From positions 38,653 to 67,481 of the forward strand of contig QAXH01005162.1 of assembly GCA_004335635.1 (NCBI GenBank): 28,829 bases of DNA, read 5' to 3'. Below the pieces are notes generated by a model. That model worked only from the letters and a program-made list of their open reading frames with translations, made no database searches and was not told where the DNA came from. Below, piece by piece: positions 8,701-19,184 of this stretch (its first letter is position 1; each line of letters begins with the position of its first letter). This DNA is from Chloromonas sp. AAM2. Taxonomy: Eukaryota; Chlorophyta; Chlorophyceae; Chlamydomonadales; Chlamydomonadaceae. A program made the translations under genes and the position numbers.

Positions 8701-9987
8701 CACCACATTCTCACTACTTGTTGAATGTGCACATGCCTACATACCTGCAGTTGGTTGCATCACACACGTTGAACAGGCCCTGCTGACAGTAGCTGCACTG
8801 GCCGCAGGCGATGTTGCCACTCACCACCACACGATCGCCCTGCAACCATCAACAACATACGAGCATTGTTGCACTTCTGCTGCGTGCAAACAATCCCAAC
8901 GTGGAGATGGCCACGCTGGGCTGGACCGCTGTTGGCTTACTCTCAGGCTGTGCATGGGCTCAGTGGCTGAGAACAAAGCCCCCAGCAACACACTCCACAT
9001 CTACCAGGCCTGGGGATAATGAACTCACCACATTCACGTTGGACACGGCTGGTCCCACCTGCGGACAACCGAAGTGCGGGCATATAGTCAGATTGGGATT
9101 GCATCGCATCAGGAGAGCAAAGCATGCGTCTGCAACAAGCAACGCAGCGTTTAGGGCACGCGCAGCCCTGTCACTCAGGATGGCATCACGAGCGTATGCA
9201 AGAATTGTGAGATTGGCAAACCATGCGTCTATAGCAAGGACCGCTACCAGGGTATGCAATGCACTTACCTCCTCCACCACGCCCATGAACTCATGACCCA
9301 ACACGTCGCCCTTCTTCAGACCCCCGACGGAACCATCGTACAGGTGCAGGTCAGAGCCGGAAATGCAAGAAGAGGTGACACGCAGGACCACGTCCTCCTG
9401 CAAACGTGCGCGCACAGACGCACTCACAAACGAATGCCATGCGACAGTCCTGGCTTGCTTGGGTACGAGCACCGAAGGCTCAGCTAGTAGGGTATGATTC
9501 CCAACCTGGCCGTCAATCTGTACCGCGCCAACCTACTGGGTCTGTGACGGTCGGTCGCATCTTTTCCACCACGCGCATGTCGTGCTTGCCCCACCAGGCG
9601 ACCGCCTGCAGCATTGGCATGTTCAACAGTACTGGGCAGGCGTTGCGCAATACTGTTGAAGTTCTCCGGGACGACGACTTTGACCCGGTTCGTACACGCG
9701 TGTTGAGTGAAACAAGTATCTCACGCGCCTTCATTGGTGGAGCCTCCGTGTTCCGCTTGGGCTTGACCGTGACAGTGGGCAAGGTTGTGCGAGGCGCTTC
9801 GGCCTTTGCGGTCTGTGCGCACACGCAATGACGTCAACGCCGTGGTGAAGGTAATTCAGCTAGCGATTTCGCACAACAAAGAATTGCAGTGCTCTGGCGT
9901 GTGAGAGTTGTACTCGTGACTGCGCTTCCGAGCCCGCAGCGCGTCAGCTGTCGTCAGGCGTGTCCGTGACCATACCTCAGTCGACAT
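5720..9987 (-). CDS. Zn-dependent alcohol/formaldehyde-dehydrogenase-like protein, copy 1 (catalytic Cys lost)
   Basis: A medium-chain dehydrogenase/reductase of the formaldehyde-dehydrogenase-like group, expected to oxidise alcohols or aldehyde adducts with NAD. I resolve 17 exons: 9976-9987, 9729-9812, 9537-9605, 9269-9397, 9029-9058, 8745-8839, 8312-8421, 8083-8229, 7799-7911, 7577-7667, 7437-7480, 7238-7331, 7108-7149, 6873-6934, 6240-6325, 5919-5943 and 5720-5767. Phases agree throughout and give 426 residues. Landmarks are GHEFMG (His90/Glu91), structural-zinc cysteines 120, 123, 126 and 134, [10 protein letters not shown] (197-206), a Rossmann loop at about 222-227 reading GAGPGG, and [15 protein letters not shown] near the end. 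The catalytic-zinc Cys of CxCGSD is Ser68 here (CISGSD), so activity may be lost or changed. The exon 2/exon 3 border is uncertain: the best join needs a GC donor. Intron 14 carries a dispersed repeat. Tandem paralogue of the gene at 10751-14726. Confidence 0.9.
6361..6663 (-). repeat. Dispersed repeat, long copy D, inside a dehydrogenase intron
   Basis: Full-length partner of the copy at 3387-3676, about 300 bp, with a run of ten A on the plus strand at its left end (ten T at the 3' end read on the minus strand). It sits between exons 14 and 15 of dehydrogenase copy 1, about 35 bp from the exon 15 acceptor. The matching intron of the paralogue lacks it, so insertion came after the duplication, or it was lost from the other copy. 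Confidence 0.8.
9810..9860. promoter_or_regulatory. 51-bp block identical to 14562-14612, with a TGACGTCA palindrome
   Basis: The block covers the first three bases of exon 2 and 48 bases of the adjacent intron 1, and is identical in both dehydrogenase paralogues. Other introns of the pair are not alignable by eye. It contains TGACGTCA at 9830-9837, the palindromic core of bZIP/CRE-type sites. The frame upstream of exon 2 has an in-frame TGA, so the block is not simply extended coding sequence. A regulatory role or recent gene conversion are the two explanations. Confidence 0.4.
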
Positions 9988-10750
9988 CTCAACAGTATCT
10001 CAATCAGCGATGGCGTGGCAGCGATTGGAACGCTTGGGACGCTTCGGTATGTCACATGCCAGCCTGACGCATGCCGGCTGCAAGTCAAGGGTTGTGTCTG
10101 TAATGATGTGGCGATCTCACACTCTCACAAAAAAAAACCTGCTTGGTTAACGTGCGACCTGGTATGCAATCCCATTTCTATTATGCCCTCGGACATGGAC
10201 AATTGTGGCACCTGCTGCAGCCGTGGGGGCGCGTAAGTTTGCAGGCACGTGTGGGGTTGGCTGTGAGTGCGTCAAAGCAAGTGGAACCGACGATGTGTTG
10301 CTTAGTGTAAGCTGCTTGCCTGTGAGCAACAGCAGCTTGAGAAGTGAAACTTAGCCCTGTCCACAAGCTTAACTCTGTCCTGGAGGCGTCACACACAGCT
10401 TTCCTTTCAGGTGCATTGCCTCTATTCTGCCTCCATCCTGCCTGCATCCATGCATGTGCACCTATGGTCTGGCCCACACCGTCATGTTTGGTCCTTGCAG
10501 TCCACGTATTGCATGCTGCTATACCCCACCTGAACGTATTACAACAGCTTAGTCAACCTGAAAGCCTAAAAGAACGGCGCAACAGTTTCTCCAACTAAGT
10601 GTGCCTTAGAGGGGTTTGAATCCCTTGTGTACAGGCTGCAAACTGGGCGTTCCAACGAATACGCGCTTGTCCTCAACTAACGTGCACATGATCAGTTGAA
10701 CTTATAGTTACGATGCCATCAAACATGCGTTAATTCACACCAAAGCACAC
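9988..10750. other. Spacer between the two dehydrogenase genes
   Basis: About 760 bp hold the presumed 5' region of copy 1 and the 3' untranslated region of copy 2. No recognisable ORF or repeat family is seen and there is no clear TATA box. A TGTAA signal for the upstream gene lies near 10540. Confidence 0.6.
10539..10543 (-). terminator. Putative TGTAA polyadenylation signal of dehydrogenase copy 2
   Basis: TGTAA on the minus strand lies about 210 bases past the predicted stop of copy 2. It is the first such motif downstream of that gene. Motif and position only. Confidence 0.4.
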
Positions 10751-13700
10751 TTAGGCGGGCGCCGGCTCCAGGGCTGCACCCTCAAGGTTGGCCTTCAGAA
10801 TCACCTGCACAAGAGGCGGAGACAATTTGTTATATTGCGATCCTCTAGAGATCTCCTCTCCTCTCCTGTACAGATCTCCCAAGCAAGACGCTAAACACTG
10901 TCTGGCGTGTTCTTGCAGCAGCCGAGTGCAAGCACTGACCTTGCAGCCCTGTGTCTTGTCACTGCGCAGCACACACAAAAGGGGCCAAGGCAAGAGACAT
11001 TGGTTGATGTTCTTTGATGCTTTCTGTCACTGCTTGACGTGCGTGGCTGCATGAACAGGATGCATGGTAAGCAGGCAATTCTGAGCATGCGTCAGGGCCC
11101 AGCTTAAAATGAGGCTCAGGACAACCAAGTCATTTTCGTGATAGAGCTGCTGAAGCACAGAAGGCATGTTCCTCTTTGCAGAAGTGTCTCATAGTACTAT
11201 TTGCCAGCATTTTTGTGGCGTGGCTAGTAGTAGCACTACGGGACATGCCACGCATGTGGGCTGTACGATGCATTTTTGACGCACCGAAACTTACTCAAAC
11301 ATTTTGTACGCGTGGGCAGCCTGCTCCACCGGCAAAGTGTGGGTGAAGATGATTGTTGGGTCAAGCTCACCAGACTCAATCTGACATAGTGGCGGTGGAC
11401 AACACAGCGTGTGACGCACAGGTGCAGAGTAGCTGTGTATGAGCCTGTACTCAACTAGCAGAGCATTGATATACCATCCACAGAACTCTTCTGTTTCCCA
11501 TGCAATTCACAGGATGTGGTACTCATATTCCATGCTTTGAAAGAAAGCGTCCCTTCTTGCACATCCCATGCCACAGTTGATGCATTGGACATCAAGCTGT
11601 GCTGTGAAAGCCTCAGTTTCCACCTTCTTCAGAAGTGTAACCCAGTAGCGTTGTATTGGCGTTGTACCCGCACGCATGGTCAGGCCTGCACCAGCGAGCG
11701 CCATAACAAACAAGCCGCTGCCGTTGGCCTGATCAGATTGAGAATCAGTAAGCTGATGCCTGCTTCTACCTCACCTTTCTCCATAAAACCTCCAATGTTG
11801 AAGTGGTTTGCAACTCCTGCAGCTCGTCATGGCACACAAACTAGGGTGGAGTAGAGTTGACCTCGTTGTTTTAGTTTTGACCTAGCTGATTAAAGTTGTT
11901 ACTTGCTGAGCCTCAACAAGAAATGGAAGACCTGCAGCAGCAAACAAAGAATTTTTCAGGGGTCCCAGGTGTCAGGGACGTGGTGGCGACTCCTGTGTTG
12001 CCAGCAAAGGTTCAACACAAACTTGCCTGCGTACAATCCGACCACTGAGATGCACCCTCCTTTGCGCACACATCGGATTAGCTGGTTGAGCACTTCCGCG
12101 GAGTGAGTCTCAAGTCCAAGCTGCAACAAGGAAATCAGCAGTAAGGCGTTGCTCAATGCCCCTGCTGCTTTCGCTGAGGCACGGCATCAGCTGCATTGCT
12201 GTTGTCCTACTCCCTGTTGTCCTACCTTCTGCTCGACCTTGTGAAGGATCGATTTAGTGTAATGGAAGCCTGTGACATGCAGCACAAAGCCTGTTACCAG
12301 CTGCCACATGGAGCACGCGAGAGCCGCAGATCATACACTGACATTAGGCAAATAAAAACCTGTGCTTACGATTGACGATTGAAAAAAGGCATAGCAAACC
12401 CGCCACACCTGCCAACCCAATGGCTTACATGAGCAAAGCTTCTGCTACAAAGCTTCTGGCCCACCCACAGCCTCGATGCACACGTCCGGTCCATGGAACT
12501 CAGGAAACATGGTCCTGAGGGCCTCGTCCACCTTGGTCTTACTGTAGTCAATTGTCTGAACAGAATCCGACGGGCAATTGCAGGTAATGAATACTTGCGA
12601 GGAGGCCAAACAGCCTCGGTCTGATGGCGGGTGCAACGCACAATCTTGCATGCACTTGTGCAGGCGTGCATGGATGCCAATGTCGCTGCACCATTGCATG
12701 CTACCGCAAACCCCACCTCTAGCCCATCGATTTTTGCTGCAGCAGACTCCAGTCTGTACGTCACACTGTCAATGAGCACCACTCTTGCAGCACCCCGATG
12801 GAAGGCGCACTGGGCTGCCAGGATGCCAACTGAACAACACAACAAGAACAAACAGAGCAGGCTTTTCAGCAAGCCTTACAGCCGGGTACGGTACATGTTC
12901 ATGGCGTGCCAATCCTCACACTGGAGAGTATGACACGTATGTGACATGGTGATCATGACAATGCGGCGCACTTAGCAGGGTACACGACCATGTGTCATTC
13001 ACAATGCTGTTTTGCATGTCGTACCTCTGCAGTATCGTAACACATCTGTCGCCTGTGACAAGTGGCCATGACAATCTCCGACAAACTCATCATGGCACAG
13101 AACCACCTGGCATTACGATGTTGTTTTTGCACCACACGCGCATGCATGCTTACCCGGTCCTGCGCCCCAAATGGCGACGTTCTTCCCAGGCCCCACCTCC
13201 CCCATCTCGTTGGCATGCCAAGCAGTGGGCAGGATGTCGCTCAGCAGTATCACACGCTCGTCAGGAAGCCTCTGGTCAAACTTGAGGCAATTGGTGTTAG
13301 CTGCATGCAATTGTACATCACAGACCTTATTGTACTTGCATTAGAAAAGCTGATTTTATGCAGACTGGTGTCTGTCGAAGCTGGTGTGCATTCTGCACCA
13401 AGGTCAGGGCACTTGTTGCTGTATTCTAACTGTGTGATTGCATAAGCACAGTCTTAGTCTTACCAAGGGGCACGCGCACGTACTCAGCCTGGCCGCCGTC
13501 GAACCCGCCCAACAAATCACCGAAACCAAAGACTGCGGCCGTATGATGCCCGTACCACGTGTCCTGGGCAGCACTGCGCGCACCCAGGCAAAGGTTTTAT
13601 AGGTTTTGAGTTGCCCAGCGCAGTGCATTCCACACACCTGGGATTCGTGGCATCGCACGAGTTGAACAATCCCTTCTCACAGTAGCTGCACTGGCCGCAG

Positions 13701-14726
13701 GCAATGGAGCAGCTCGGCACCACGTGGTCGCCCTGCACACATGGGCGCATCAAAGCCGTCTGCGACAATGATGGAATGCGGCTGCCTGCCTAGAGTATGT
13801 GACCGTAAGAACGTTGTGATCAACTCACCACGTTGACGTTTGAGGCTGCTGGCCCCACCTGCGCACACATGTTCAGAAAGCGAACGTCGCATATCAACGC
13901 GGCGCGGCTGAGGTCGCGCGTACGTGACTCTACGACTCGCCCCGGCGTACGTACCATATCAACGACGCCCAAGAATTCGTGGCCAACAACGTCGCCTTTC
14001 TTCAAGCCCACAACAGAACCCTCGTACAGGTGCAGGTCAGAGCCACAGATGCAAGTGGAGGTGACACGCACAACGACGTCCTCCTTCAAGCACATGACGG
14101 GCGTATGCAACCAGATGCAAATAGAGGCTCTCGCGCGAGCAACGCGATGAAGTGCGAATGCAATCTACTGCACTAGTCATGCGTACATTATGCCCGTGCC
14201 ACAGTGCTGGTAGCACACCGAGCGTTTGCTAGCAGAGTACCAATCGTGGTACTCGACCTTGCTGCTGATCTGTCCATCGCCAACCTACTGGGTCTGTGAC
14301 AGTCGTTCGCATTTTCTCCACCACGCGCATGTCGTGCTTGCCCCACCAAGCGACCGCCTACGGCAATGCAAGCCTTAACATTACTGAGCAAGTGTTGCGC
14401 ACTGTTGTCGACGTTTTCCGCACCGAGGACTTAGATCCGGTTTACGAATGCGTCTTGCGAGAAACAATCATTCCACGCGCCTTCATTGGTGGAGCGTCCT
14501 TGTCCCGCTTGGGCTTGACCGTGACAGCGGGCAAGTTTGCGCGAGACTGCTCGGCCTGTGTGGTCTGTGCGCACACGCAATGACGTCAACGCCGTGGTGA
14601 AGGTAATTCAGCGAGCAAATTCGCACAGCTCAGGATTCCACGCTTGGCCGTGTGATTCTGACTGCGCTTCTGACTGTATTTCTGACAGTGCTCAGCTATC
14701 GTCCCTGACTGTACCTCGGCCGACAT
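10751..14726 (-). CDS. Zn-dependent alcohol/formaldehyde-dehydrogenase-like protein, copy 2 (intact)
   Basis: Tandem paralogue of copy 1 with the same 17-exon plan: 14715-14726, 14481-14564, 14289-14357, 13955-14083, 13829-13858, 13638-13732, 13464-13573, 13154-13300, 12717-12829, 12465-12555, 12226-12269, 12027-12120, 11775-11816, 11624-11685, 11295-11380, 10940-10961 and 10751-10804, encoding 427 residues. Catalytic-zinc Cys68 is present (CICGSD), followed by GHEFLG and structural cysteines 120, 123, 126 and 134. The Rossmann loop is a standard GAGPVG, then [15 protein letters not shown] and a GCKVILKAN tail. The start ATG opens a 4-codon exon (MSAE) matched by MSTE in copy 1. About 32 residues precede the usual family start near MKAVAWWGK. 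The intron after exon 12 has a GC donor (GCAAGT) where copy 1 has GT. Likely the active member of the pair; the precise substrate cannot be read from sequence. Confidence 0.92.
11175..11208. repeat. 34-bp sequence shared exactly with 20227-20260
   Basis: A 34-bp stretch in the intron between exons 15 and 16 of dehydrogenase copy 2 recurs unchanged 9 kb away in the AP2-ICMT intergenic region. It contains CTCATAGTACTATTTGC, which is itself duplicated at the second site. It is probably a fragment or end of a dispersed element. Confidence 0.7.
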
Positions 14727-15090
14727 GTCGGTGGCTGAACTGTGTTGTCGAACGCGCACGACTCTTAAACAGGCTGAGGACCGCCCAGAAAGCAGAGAGA
14801 CTTTGCTGACTCTGGTTCACATCTCACTTCGAAACGCTTTATGAACTTAAAAGCACCTTGATATCTGGTGCATGTCACGCACATAGCCGCATCAACAACA
14901 ATCAACTGGGAAAGCGTTTTCGAGCTTCTTGGGGTGGCCAACCTCTGCTGACCTGGTGGACATTCGCCTGGTAGCTCTGCCATCCTACAAATAATCCATG
15001 CGAAAACCCCACTGTGTTGCTCCGTTCAACCGTTGTTGCCACTCAATCAACTGACAGGTGGTGATGCTGCACGTGATGACCTTTTAAAAA
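14727..15090. other. Upstream region of dehydrogenase copy 2
   Basis: About 360 bp hold the presumed promoter of copy 2. No ORF with family resemblance and no strong promoter motif is visible. Confidence 0.5.
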
Positions 15091-15429
15091 CTAGCCCTCA
15101 GTGACAGTGTCACCGCCCTGGTGCCTTGCCTGTAGTACTGCAGACAGAGCCACCTTGGAAATGCTGATGGTGTTGAGCACATGCCTGGTAGATCGTATGG
15201 AATGCATCTGCACCGTCATCGCGCCACTCTGCTCCAGGGCAGCCGTGTAGTCACGCGTGGCAATGGAGGACGCCAAGGTAGCACGGGCCACGCCCTTGGC
15301 CCTCATTTGTTCATCGCATCGTCGGTTTTGCTGCTGCTCACCTACACCCTTCTCCACCGTGCATGTGTATGCGTTAATCTTGGGTTTCAGCCCCACAAAC
15401 TCGAGGAAGGCCTGACGGAAGGCTGGCAT
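15091..15429 (-). pseudogene. Fragment resembling C-terminus of Polinton/viral family-B DNA polymerase
   Basis: The minus-strand frame starts with AFRQAFLEFVGLKPKINAYT, continues with a basic stretch containing RAKGVARATLASSI then DYTAALEQSG, and ends with IRSTRHVLNTISISKVALS. In protein-primed family-B polymerases of Polintons, virophages and related viruses the C-terminal region follows the same order: EFVGLRxKMY, then KAKGVxxSV, then a DYxxxL helix, then IRSxxHxIxTxxxxKxALSxxDDKR. No polymerase active-site motifs lie upstream in the window and a stop precedes the fragment, so it is an orphan piece. A short intron may interrupt it near the GEQQQ segment. Judged by eye; inference. Confidence 0.5.
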
Positions 15430-17205
15430 GCGGTATCAGCCTGTGCCACTTCAATAGATTCCTCATTCAATAATCCTCATTCATGATTCCTGCGACTGGG
15501 CAGTGCCCGGACTGGTTGCATTTCAATTCTTACATTTAGTCGGGTTTGAAAATAGCCTGCTGCACCGACTTGCAGACGTGATTCACGCCATCCGGCGGTG
15601 ATTGATCAGGCGGTGATACAACAACAGAGGCACAAGAGCGAACAATAGGTCACTGCCCCAGAACAACAGGTCCCACAGCAACGCGTCCCTGGAGACACTG
15701 GGATCTGAGGGGCAACATAAGCACACACAGTGGCGTGGCTACCTGCTGCGCCCCAGCAGCCTAGCCAGGACCCAACCGTGATGTCATCCAACCTCCTTTC
15801 CAGGAAACCGGAGACGCACATGATCAGAGGGTGACAAACCCGTCCAACACACATCCACGATTGTAACCGAAGCTGAAAAGGCACAACTAAGTGCAGCACA
15901 TCAGGGACATCCTGCCAGACCAGTGAATATCGGGCACTTGAGTCTGCCCGCTGGACAGCCTGTTGCAGTCTTCCCTGACCAGTCTGTGGCGTTCCAGCCA
16001 AACAAGCCAAATTGAGAAATGAAAACCAATGCGCTGCGCATTGGACAACGGCCAGCTGCAGAATACATGCAATCACCGGCAACATGCGGAGCAATAACAT
16101 GCATGCCCAGGGCGTTGCCTGCAAGATACACGTTTTGCCTCTGCATTAGGGTGATATGCCACATTCGAGGGTCGCGGTCCCCTGTACACATGAGGTGTGG
16201 GGCAGCAAGCCCGTCAAAGCCAATGTGGGTGAACTGACCCTGTACAAGTGCCTGTGCCGGACCCAGGCACACTGTATGCCATAAGGGACAGCAAGGTCTA
16301 GATGAAGCAACAAAAGGAGAGACGGTACGCCAAAATTCTAGACAGCTGGTACGGCAATTGGAGAAGAAAAATTCGTTACGTCAGGTTGAAAGCAGACCCT
16401 AGACATATGAGTCTAACATTGCTATGATACACAACTGCTGCGCCAGTGTGGGCACAGCACCACGAAGAAACATTTGAGAATAAACTTTGAATGGCTTAGC
16501 GATGTTGCAGTTGGGCATTCCATACAACGACATGCATGCTTCCATGCCTTTTGACTGCTCTCTTGCAAGCCGCGAAGCCCAAAGTGAGAAGAGCAGTTAG
16601 CAGCTACAGACAACTGGTGTCCTGTTCCAGCTCTTCAAGGCTTTTCGCCCAGCGTTTCCTTCATTGTCATAAACAACCCTGTAGGTTACCCAGTGGTTAG
16701 TCAACACATGCCGCTGCCTAGGAAATCCCACATCATGCATAGCCATGCGATGCATTGTGTTTCACTGTCTAGCCGTACCCCAAGCCAGCAAGGGTGCGAA
16801 ACCCGTGCGCCAGCCAGCAAGCATGCCAGCGGCAAGCACAGCTGCATCCTCATCACAGCTGTTGGCATGGTAAAGCGCATATTCGCCTGCTGCCAGTAGA
16901 GTCATGCATACTGGTAGGACAATCTTCAAGGCCCCTGCTGCCTGCCTCTGTGCTTGTCTGCTTGTGCTTTGGCAGCTGGTCACTGACCAAATATTTCCCT
17001 CCAGAGTTGTGAAGGCCACATCTACTTTCCAGCTGCCATCACCAGCCAGGCCAGGAGGCCTCCTCCGCCTTGGATTTGAAGTGCTTCAGCAGTGCAGGTG
17101 CTACCAAAGTTTCTTCAGGCTCCAAAACATGACCACCCGAAAGAATGACAGTCAGAGTCCGAACACTGAAGCAGACTAGGGCAATCCATACTTTGCTTGT
17201 AAGCA
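15430..17205. other. Intergenic stretch with no assigned gene
   Basis: Apart from the weak WD40-flavoured ORF described separately, I see no domain, repeat family or convincing exon here. The 3' untranslated region of the AP2/ERF gene must begin at 17205, but no TGTAA is present on the minus strand in this stretch. Confidence 0.4.
15901..16272 (-). other. Unrecognised ORF with one WD40-like repeat, probably a remnant
   Basis: A minus-strand frame of 123 codons includes GQFTHIGFDGLAAPHLMC followed by TGDRDPRMWHI. That pattern (hydrophobic strand, FD, then TGDxDPRxW) resembles one WD40 blade. No further blades with the same spacing are evident, and possible splice sites (CTTGTACAG/GGTCAG and others) do not resolve into a gene model. 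I cannot assign a function; it may be a decayed gene or part of the neighbouring mobile-element debris. Confidence 0.2.
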
Positions 17206-19184
17206 TCAACCGCTCTCATGCAGCAGAAGCAGGGTGTCTGCCATGTCTGCCAGCTCATCCTCTACTTCCATGGGCACACTGTGATGATCACGCCCACCAC
17301 CCACATCCAGCACCACACGACCACGCAGACGAGGGGGCAACACGTCCCCGGGGCGGTTCTGAGCAGGGCGGGCGGAGGGTCGGGGCGGCATTCCCGCAGA
17401 CGTGCGCTGGAAAAGCTGCTGACCTGGTGGTGTGCCGTTCGTCACATGCCTTGACTGAGCACCACTCTGATAATGCTGCTGCTGCTGTGGTGCTGCGTCA
17501 CCCTGTGAGTCGTCCGACATGTCACGTGTCTCCTCGCATCCGTTGCGTTCATGTTTAATCATCATGTCCAAAGCGCTGTCGAGTGGCGACGTGCCTGGCG
17601 CTGGGTACATGTTGCCGCCCAGCCCGGTGTAGCCATGGCCCACGGAGCCCACTGGTGGTGTGGCACCCGGCACGCCTTCGTCAAAATGGCACATTTCACC
17701 ATCAAGCTGCAATCACAAAAGCAGAGGTGAAACAGGCGTTTGCTGACAGCAGTGTGTGGTATGTACACTTTGGTTCAGTGCCCGGCAGGCTATTTCAATT
17801 CAAAGGACGAGCACTCCTCTGTTCATGCCATCGACCTGCCACTACCTGGACCTTTGGCGCCCCACTGTCAATCTTTTAGGTACAGTCAATTTATAGTTTC
17901 CTGTGTTCCACATTGTCACCTCTCCACTCACTGGAAAGTTGACAACGGCCTTTGCACCACGGATTTCTCGTGCCGCATTGTCGTATGCCCTGGCTGCCTC
18001 CTCGGCGCTGTCAAACGTGCCTAGCCACAGCCTGCAGCCCCTGTGGGGATCGCGGATTTCTGCAGCGTACTTGCCCCATGGGCGCTGGCGCACACCACGA
18101 TACTTGGTGGCGCCATTGCCCTTGCCAGCCCCCACTGCCAGCACGCTGGATGACTTTCCCACAGCCCCGCTGCTGGTGGTGAGGCTGGTGGCATGCACAG
18201 AGTCTCTTGCTGACCCTTGGTTGGTGGCGCTGGATCTACGACGACCCGAACTCCTACATGGCAAAACATTGACAAAGAATGTGAGTTAGTCAACCCGCCA
18301 GCAGCGCCAGGATGTGCATACATGCGTGACAACAAAGCATAGGTGTGCACTGTCGTAAGCAAAGGCCTGCCACAACTGCATGTACCACAATGCTAGCATG
18401 CCACAGGGCCCATGGACGCAGGCTTGCACAAGTAGGCCTCACCTGATGCTTGCTGACCCCCCTGTAGAAGGAGACGTTCCCATAGGCAATGCCGTTGCCA
18501 TGTTTGGCATGTTGTCAAAACCTGACCATGAGGTGCCTGGCATGCCACTGCCAGGAAAACCTTGGGCATTGGCCATGAGCTGTGCCACGTAGGGGCCGGT
18601 GCTGTAGTTGGGCAAGGAGGCTGCCATGTGTGGGTGCATGCCGCCTGATGCCTGCTGCATGGCTGCTACCATGGCGAGTGGGTTTATGCCACTGGCAGCT
18701 GCAGCACCGGACATAGACATGGGAGGCAGATTCAAAGAGCTAGGCGCTGGATAGCCAATTGCAAAGTTATTGCCCTCCCAGCTTGGTGGCTGATTGATGT
18801 GTGCTGGCTTTTCGACTGCTTGGAGAGGTGGTGAGTGCGACTTCATAGAGTGTTCTGGAGAAGAGGTGGCTGCCTCTGACTGAGGGGCCGGGGGCGAGCT
18901 GGCTGTGGCGTTAGGGCTTTGCACACCCCCATTTGCATAGCAGGGCAGTGCTGCTGCAATGCTGACTTGCCCAGGAGGTAAGCTGCCAACAATGAATGGT
19001 CCAGATGGCAGCCCTGCGACCAGCAATGAGAAAACAGGGATGTCACATCTGCTTTGACCAGGATTCTTGCGGGAACCCCCCTGCAGCTTATCGGCCCACC
19101 TGGCTGCAAGTCTCCAGGCAGACGGAGGCCCAGACTGGCAGCGTCCAGGTTCGCTAAGGCCAGCTTAGCCGCCGCATCAATCAT
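17206..19184 (-). CDS. AP2/ERF-family transcription factor
   Basis: A DNA-binding transcription factor acting in the nucleus. Four exons join in phase: 19100-19184, 18443-19013, 17932-18253 and 17206-17706, giving 492 residues. A single AP2 domain spans about residues 269-326: it opens with [20 protein letters not shown], continues with [16 protein letters not shown], and ends with AVVNFP. Alanine and aspartate at the two diagnostic positions of the second strand (AAEIRD) match ERF-type rather than DREB-type domains, which suggests GCC-box binding. Residues 1-218 are rich in Ala, Ser, Pro, Gly and Met, typical of disordered activation regions. A basic RRR cluster near 223-225 may aid nuclear import. 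The C-terminus has a glutamine run and an acidic [17 protein letters not shown] segment. The start is provisional: a CAG acceptor-like site lies 9 bases before the ATG and a GTAAGA donor near 19256, so an upstream exon may exist. Confidence 0.9.

Noticed and set aside
10600..10625. GGGTTTGAATCCC T-arm-like sequence
   Set aside because: No A box or cloverleaf upstream.
14721..14770. TATA-like TTTAAG upstream of dehydrogenase copy 2
   Set aside because: A weak match with no counterpart upstream of copy 1; not enough to call a promoter element.
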